DNA from: Cycas panzhihuaensis | Lineage: Eukaryota; Cycadophyta | Assembly: GCA_023213395.1 (NCBI GenBank) | Contig: CM041465.1 | Coordinates: forward strand, 65,417,741 to 65,481,740 | Direction of reading: 5' to 3' | Length of the DNA: 64,000 nucleotides | Part shown: one piece after another, positions 59,861-64,000 of the stretch | How the letters are laid out: each line of letters starts with the position of its first letter | How positions within the stretch are numbered: the stretch's first letter is position 1 | The notes under the pieces: generated by a model | The model's database searches: none | The model's input: the letters and a program-made list of their open reading frames with translations, nothing else | What the model was told of the DNA's origin: nothing | Translations under genes and position numbers: made by a program

Positions 59861-61060
59861 ATGGCAAAAACTCACATAGAGAAAATTTTAATGTTGACCA
59901 ATGACTTGTCTAACTTCAAAACAGAGGTCAATGATAGACTTAACAGCATGCCTACCAAATCTAACTTAGACAACACTAGGTAAGAGATTATCAGTCAGTT
60001 TCAGTAGTTGTTTCCACCTCAATCCCAAAGCACATGAACTTTTAACTCAATAGGCAACCAACCTCCCCCTTTCCAAGGAAGCAATATAGGAGGATCTCCA
60101 CCAAGACAACCCTTTTTCCACCATAAAATCAATATTCCTACCTTTGATCTAGATGTGAATAGAGAGTGCACTCAAAGCTAGATTATCAAGTTAGAATCCT
60201 ACTTCACTCTTCACCCAATGTCAGAAGAGGACCAACTCTTATACACTTCCATCCACTTAGATGGTCAAGCTCACCATTAGTTTAATTGGTGGAAGCGAGA
60301 ATATCCTTCTCACCAAACATGGTCCCACTTCACTAGTTATTTCTTTGAACAATATAAAGACACATGGAGTTAGTCTTTCTTCACACAACTCACTCGGCTT
60401 AAGCAGACCTCAACTGTAGAGGCTTACATGGATGAATTTCAAGCCTTATATAATCACTCACCACAAAGCCAAAACTTAGACAAACAAACCATGATTGACA
60501 TTTATATGGCGGACCTCCAAGATAGTATTTAGATGAGATTAAAGACAATGGCAATCTACTCCCTTAAGGAAGCTTTCAAGTGGGCTCATGCAATAGAAGA
60601 TGAGTTTGTAGCTAACAGGCCCTTAACTATTCGTTGGGATAACTCTTGGTCCTCAAGCACTCGATAGTCAGACTTCCAGTGACCTCGACCTTGATTTGAT
60701 TATGCCTCTCGTCCTCAAGTCAACTTCACACATCCTCGGCCCTGATAGGATGATTACACCCGCCCATCTATTGATCTCCAGAATGATGACTCATCTACCA
60801 AAAGAGTCCAAATTTCTCAAGCTGAAGCACAACGCCGACTAGAGGCTGGCCTTTATATGCAGTATGTAAAAAAGTGGACTTCTAGACATGGTCACTTTTG
60901 CAAAGCACGACATATGGTTTTCTCCATCGACCCCTCCCTCTCTGACTCTGACTTTGACCATGAGGTTGATGATGAAACCCATGATGAACCTACACCAGAC
61001 CCCCACCCTGAAGTATCTATATCTGCTATCACCACCTCTGCCCCCCTTGAACCCCTAAGA
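59861..61060 (+). pseudogene. G2 gag
   Basis: The ATG at 59861 opens MAKTHIEKILMLTNDLSNFK. The capsid has KINIPTFDLDVNRECTQS, KLESYFTLHPMSEEDQLLYT and STVEAYMDEFQALYNHSPQS, then MRLKTMAIYSLKEAFKWAHA. The knuckle near 60.86-60.92 kb reads YMQYVKKWTSRHGHFCKARH: the first two Cys are Tyr, the His and last Cys remain. An acidic tail (SDSDFDHEVDDETHDEPT) leads into the protease. About ten stops. The open stretch 60857-61207 spans the knuckle and protease. Confidence 0.88.
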
Positions 61061-64000
61061 GTTAGAGGCATCCTCCGTAAAACTCCAATATCTATCTTGA
61101 TTGACGGTGGCGCATCACTTAACTTCATTGATATTTTGATAGCCAGACAACTCAACCTATATATTGTCCCAAAAATTGGCTTCACATGTTCTCTACCAGG
61201 GTACTAGAAACTCCATTGTGCAGGTGTTATTAAAGATCTCCAAGTCCAAATTAGCTCATACCTTTTGGTGTCAGATTTCTATGCCTTATCAATAGGAGGA
61301 TTTGATGCTATCGTGGGGATTCAATGGTTGTAAATATTAGGGACCTATAGCATAGACAACTTTCCTACAAATCCATTCATTGCCTTCAAAGACCACATGG
61401 GTTGAAATCATAAAATTTTCAAAATGCAATCCGCCCCTAACCAAGTGGTCTCTCCTGGACGTATGAAACACCATCTTCAATCTCACCTAGGGTATATAGT
61501 CTATCTTAATAATATTTAAATTGCACCACAAATTCATCCACGCATCCAGGATGTCATTACCTAATATGAATAAATATTTGCCCCTCTACCTGCCACTACC
61601 CCTCCTGACTGTGGTTTTTATCATACAATTGACCTCCAAGCTAACCATGACCCTATCAACCTTCGACCTTACCATAACTCATACTTCCAAAAGAATGAAA
61701 TTAAGAAACTCACAAATGAGATCCTTGACATGGGCATAATCCAACCAAGTAAAATCCCTTATGCAACCCTAATTGTCTTTTTTAGGAAGAAGAATGGCTC
61801 TTTTTACCTTTACGTTGACTATAGGGAATTAAATAAGATTACCATTAAAAATAAGTTACCCATCCCTCGCATAGATGACATGTTCGATGAAATCCATGGC
61901 GTAACCATTTTTCTAAGTTAGACCTCTAATCTGGGTACTACCAAATCCTAATTGCCCCATAAGATTGCCATAAGACAATATTTCACACACATCATGGCCA
62001 TTTTGAGTTTCGTGCAATGCCCTTTAGCCTTTGCAATGCCCTGGCAACCTTCCAAGCTCTCATGAATAAAATCTTTGGTCCTTACCTTTGAAAATTTATC
62101 ATAGTTTTCTTCGATGACATTCTTATTTATAGTGCTTGCTTAGATCACCATATCCAACCCCTAGAAATTGTTCTCTAAATATTACAAAACCACCAACTCT
62201 ATGCAAAACTATCTAAGTGTGAGTTTGGGAAATCAATACTCAATTATTTAGATCACATCATATCATCAAAAGGGGTAGTAGACCCTGGTAAAATATCAGT
62301 CATCATAACATGCCCTACACCTACCACTCTTACCCAACTATGAGCATTCCTTGGGCTCACTAGTTTTTATCGACACTTTGTGCGTAATTATGCTGCTCTT
62401 GCTACCCCATTAACCAACCTCCTTTGCAAAGAGGCTTTCAAATGGTCTCCAAAAGTAGATGCTGCCTTTTCTCACCTCAAGGTTGTAATGACCTCCACTC
62501 TAGTCCTCATTAATCCTAAATTCCACCAACCCTTCCAACTTGAATATGATGCTTCAGGGTTTGGTTTAGGCGTAATCCTAATGCAAGACTCTCATCCCAT
62601 TGTATTTGAAAGTTGAAAATTAAAAGATCACGAGCTTTGTCTCTCTATATATTAGAAAGAGATAAAGGCTATTCTCGACGATATTGATAAATGTTGGCAA
62701 TATCTCTTAGGTTCTAAGTTCACTATTCTCACGGATCATCGTAGCCTCCATAATTTATTGACTCAGTTAGTCTTATATGAAGAACAAGCTAAGTGGGTTC
62801 ACTAATTACAAGTCTTTGACTTATCAATAGTATATAAAAAAGACAAGGACAATATAGTGGTAGATGCTCTTTCATGTCTTCACCTTGATGATAATGTTCT
62901 TAACCCAAGCCTCCATGCCATCAGCAATCAGCAACCACTTTGGCTTGATGAACTATGCATTAAAAATCAAGCCCAACTAGACTATCCTAATTAAAGAAAA
63001 AAAGTCCTCACCTATAAAGGTTGGTCAACCTTTAATAATCACCTCCTCTACCATAATCATATCTTTGTCCATCCCTCCTCTTCATTCATCCCTAAAATCC
63101 TAACAGAATACCACTTGTCCCCCCTTGACAACCACTCTGGCTTTGATAAGACTTATCGACAGATTTGTGCAGATTTCTTTTGGCCCCATATGAAGACCAC
63201 CATATTCACCTTTGTATTAGAATGTGACACCTGTCAACAAAATAAAGTAGAGACCAAACCTCTCTCTGGCCTTCTCTAACCATTAAATATTCCTCAAGGT
63301 AAGTGGTAAGATATTGCCATGGACTTCATCATGGGCCTACCTCAATCTGCCGGGTTTGACTCCATTTAGGTAGTCATTGATTGATTAACCAAGCACTCAT
63401 ACTTTCTTCCAGTGCACACCTCATATTCATCCTCCCATCTCGCTAACTTATATCTCCAATTTATATTTCACCTCCATGGCTTCCCATCATCTATCGTTTG
63501 CGACCGAGACCCTAAGTTTACTAGCTTCTCTTGGTAAGAACTCTTTAAGGCTGTTGGAACCTCATTTAATGTGAGTTCTTCCTACCACCCACAAATAGAT
63601 GGATAATCCAAGGTTCTAAACAAAACTTTAGAAACTTATTTGCATTGCTTTACCTCAGAACACCAAGCTAAGTGGACCTCATGGCTTGCCTTGGCTGAGT
63701 ATTGGTATAACTCTTCCCATCATTCTGCAATCGGTATGTCCCCCTTTCTGTCTCTTTATGGCTACCACCCACCTTCCCACCATACCCTAGCCACAAACTT
63801 TCGAACAGCTTCTGTGCAACAAAAGCTTTAATAAATGGATCAAATCTTGCATGCCCTACGATATAATTTAGCCACCTCCTGAAATCGAATGAAGCAACTT
63901 GTAGACTGCCATCGATCTGATCAATTCTTTGATATTGGAGATCTAGTATATCTTTGCCTCCAACCCTATAAGCAACAATCCCTTAAGTCACATCAAGGAC
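61061..64000 (+). pseudogene. G2 pol (protease to integrase, truncated)
   Basis: Protease: ISILIDGGASLNFIDI at 61.09-61.14 kb, active site intact. Reverse transcriptase: [20 protein letters not shown] at 61.82-61.88 kb, a one-base deletion near 61.91 kb, then IVFFDDILIYS with the FDD triad intact at 62110-62118. RNase H: LEYDASGFGLGVILM (62.54 kb), ILTDHRSLHNLL (62.73 kb) and a VDALSCL end. Integrase zinc finger: EYHLSPLDNHSGFDKTYRQI, CDTCQQNK (63.10-63.24 kb). Core: IAMDFIMGLPQS, IVCDRDPKFTS (Asp kept) and a VLNKTLETYL segment where the preceding catalytic Glu reads Lys. Tail: SWLALAEYWYNSSHHSAIGM. It runs off the window. Confidence 0.92.

Larger units (their letters stand above)
59450..64000 (+). 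mobile_element. Chromovirus G2: gypsy element, 5' truncated and cut by the window end
   Basis: Forward element related to G. The leader (59450-59860) matches that of G, with CAACAGGCTATAGACACCCC and ATATACCTCAATTTGATCAG. Gag, protease, reverse transcriptase, RNase H and integrase follow in gypsy order up to the window edge. G has about 1.1 kb between LTR and gag; here similarity stops 0.4 kb upstream and no LTR appears. The GPY/F module and chromodomain expected at the C-terminus lie beyond 64000. Confidence 0.9.

Overview
The window looks like intergenic DNA from a flowering plant (or other seed plant) with a large, repeat-rich genome. It is AT-rich and poor in CG. Almost every recognisable coding stretch is a decayed LTR retrotransposon. 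Primer-binding sites (PBS) resemble the initiator tRNA-Met type, and the lineages are typical of plants: Ty1/copia, a Ty3/gypsy chromovirus with a chromodomain, and a Tat-like gypsy element with a plant-type RNase H. I found no convincing host gene, tRNA, rRNA, CRISPR array or bacterial feature. No reading frame of useful length is intact, so every coding entry is a pseudogene.

Layout. (1) 1-519: reverse-strand gag of a copia element (E0) cut by the window edge, then its leader. (2) 3999-10047: Copia I, a full-length decayed forward element. (3) 10351-44353: Copia II, a forward element stretched to 34 kb by insertions, with LTRs at both ends and a perfect 5-bp target-site duplication (TSD), GAATC. 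Inside it: Copia A (reverse, 12353-26997) sits in the leader, and Copia B (reverse, 13616-21195) sits in A's reverse transcriptase. The chromovirus G (reverse, 28115-34498, TSD AAATC) sits in II's gag. Copia III (forward, 37829-43607) sits in II's RNase H. Splicing the insertions out in thought makes the host frames continue across each junction. (4) 46335-49480: element D (reverse), a gag-only LTR element with a 290-bp TA microsatellite in one LTR and a tandem LTR duplication at the other end. (5) about 52940-58400: element T (reverse), Tat-like gag and protease followed by two RNase H copies, with no reverse transcriptase or integrase seen. (6) 59450-64000: chromovirus G2 (forward), related to G, missing its 5' end and cut by the window end.

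The elements do not work together as a pathway; they record a history. Order of events: II inserted first; A, G and III entered II later; B entered A. Copia I and III are one family. E0, A and II share a conserved leader module just upstream of gag. Stops at positions where the family normally has Gln or Trp are very common, usually TAG, as expected from deamination of methylated cytosine. The points most worth a second look are the duplicated RNase H in T, the shared leader module, a 17-bp hairpin in the Copia II LTR, and the gag-only element D.
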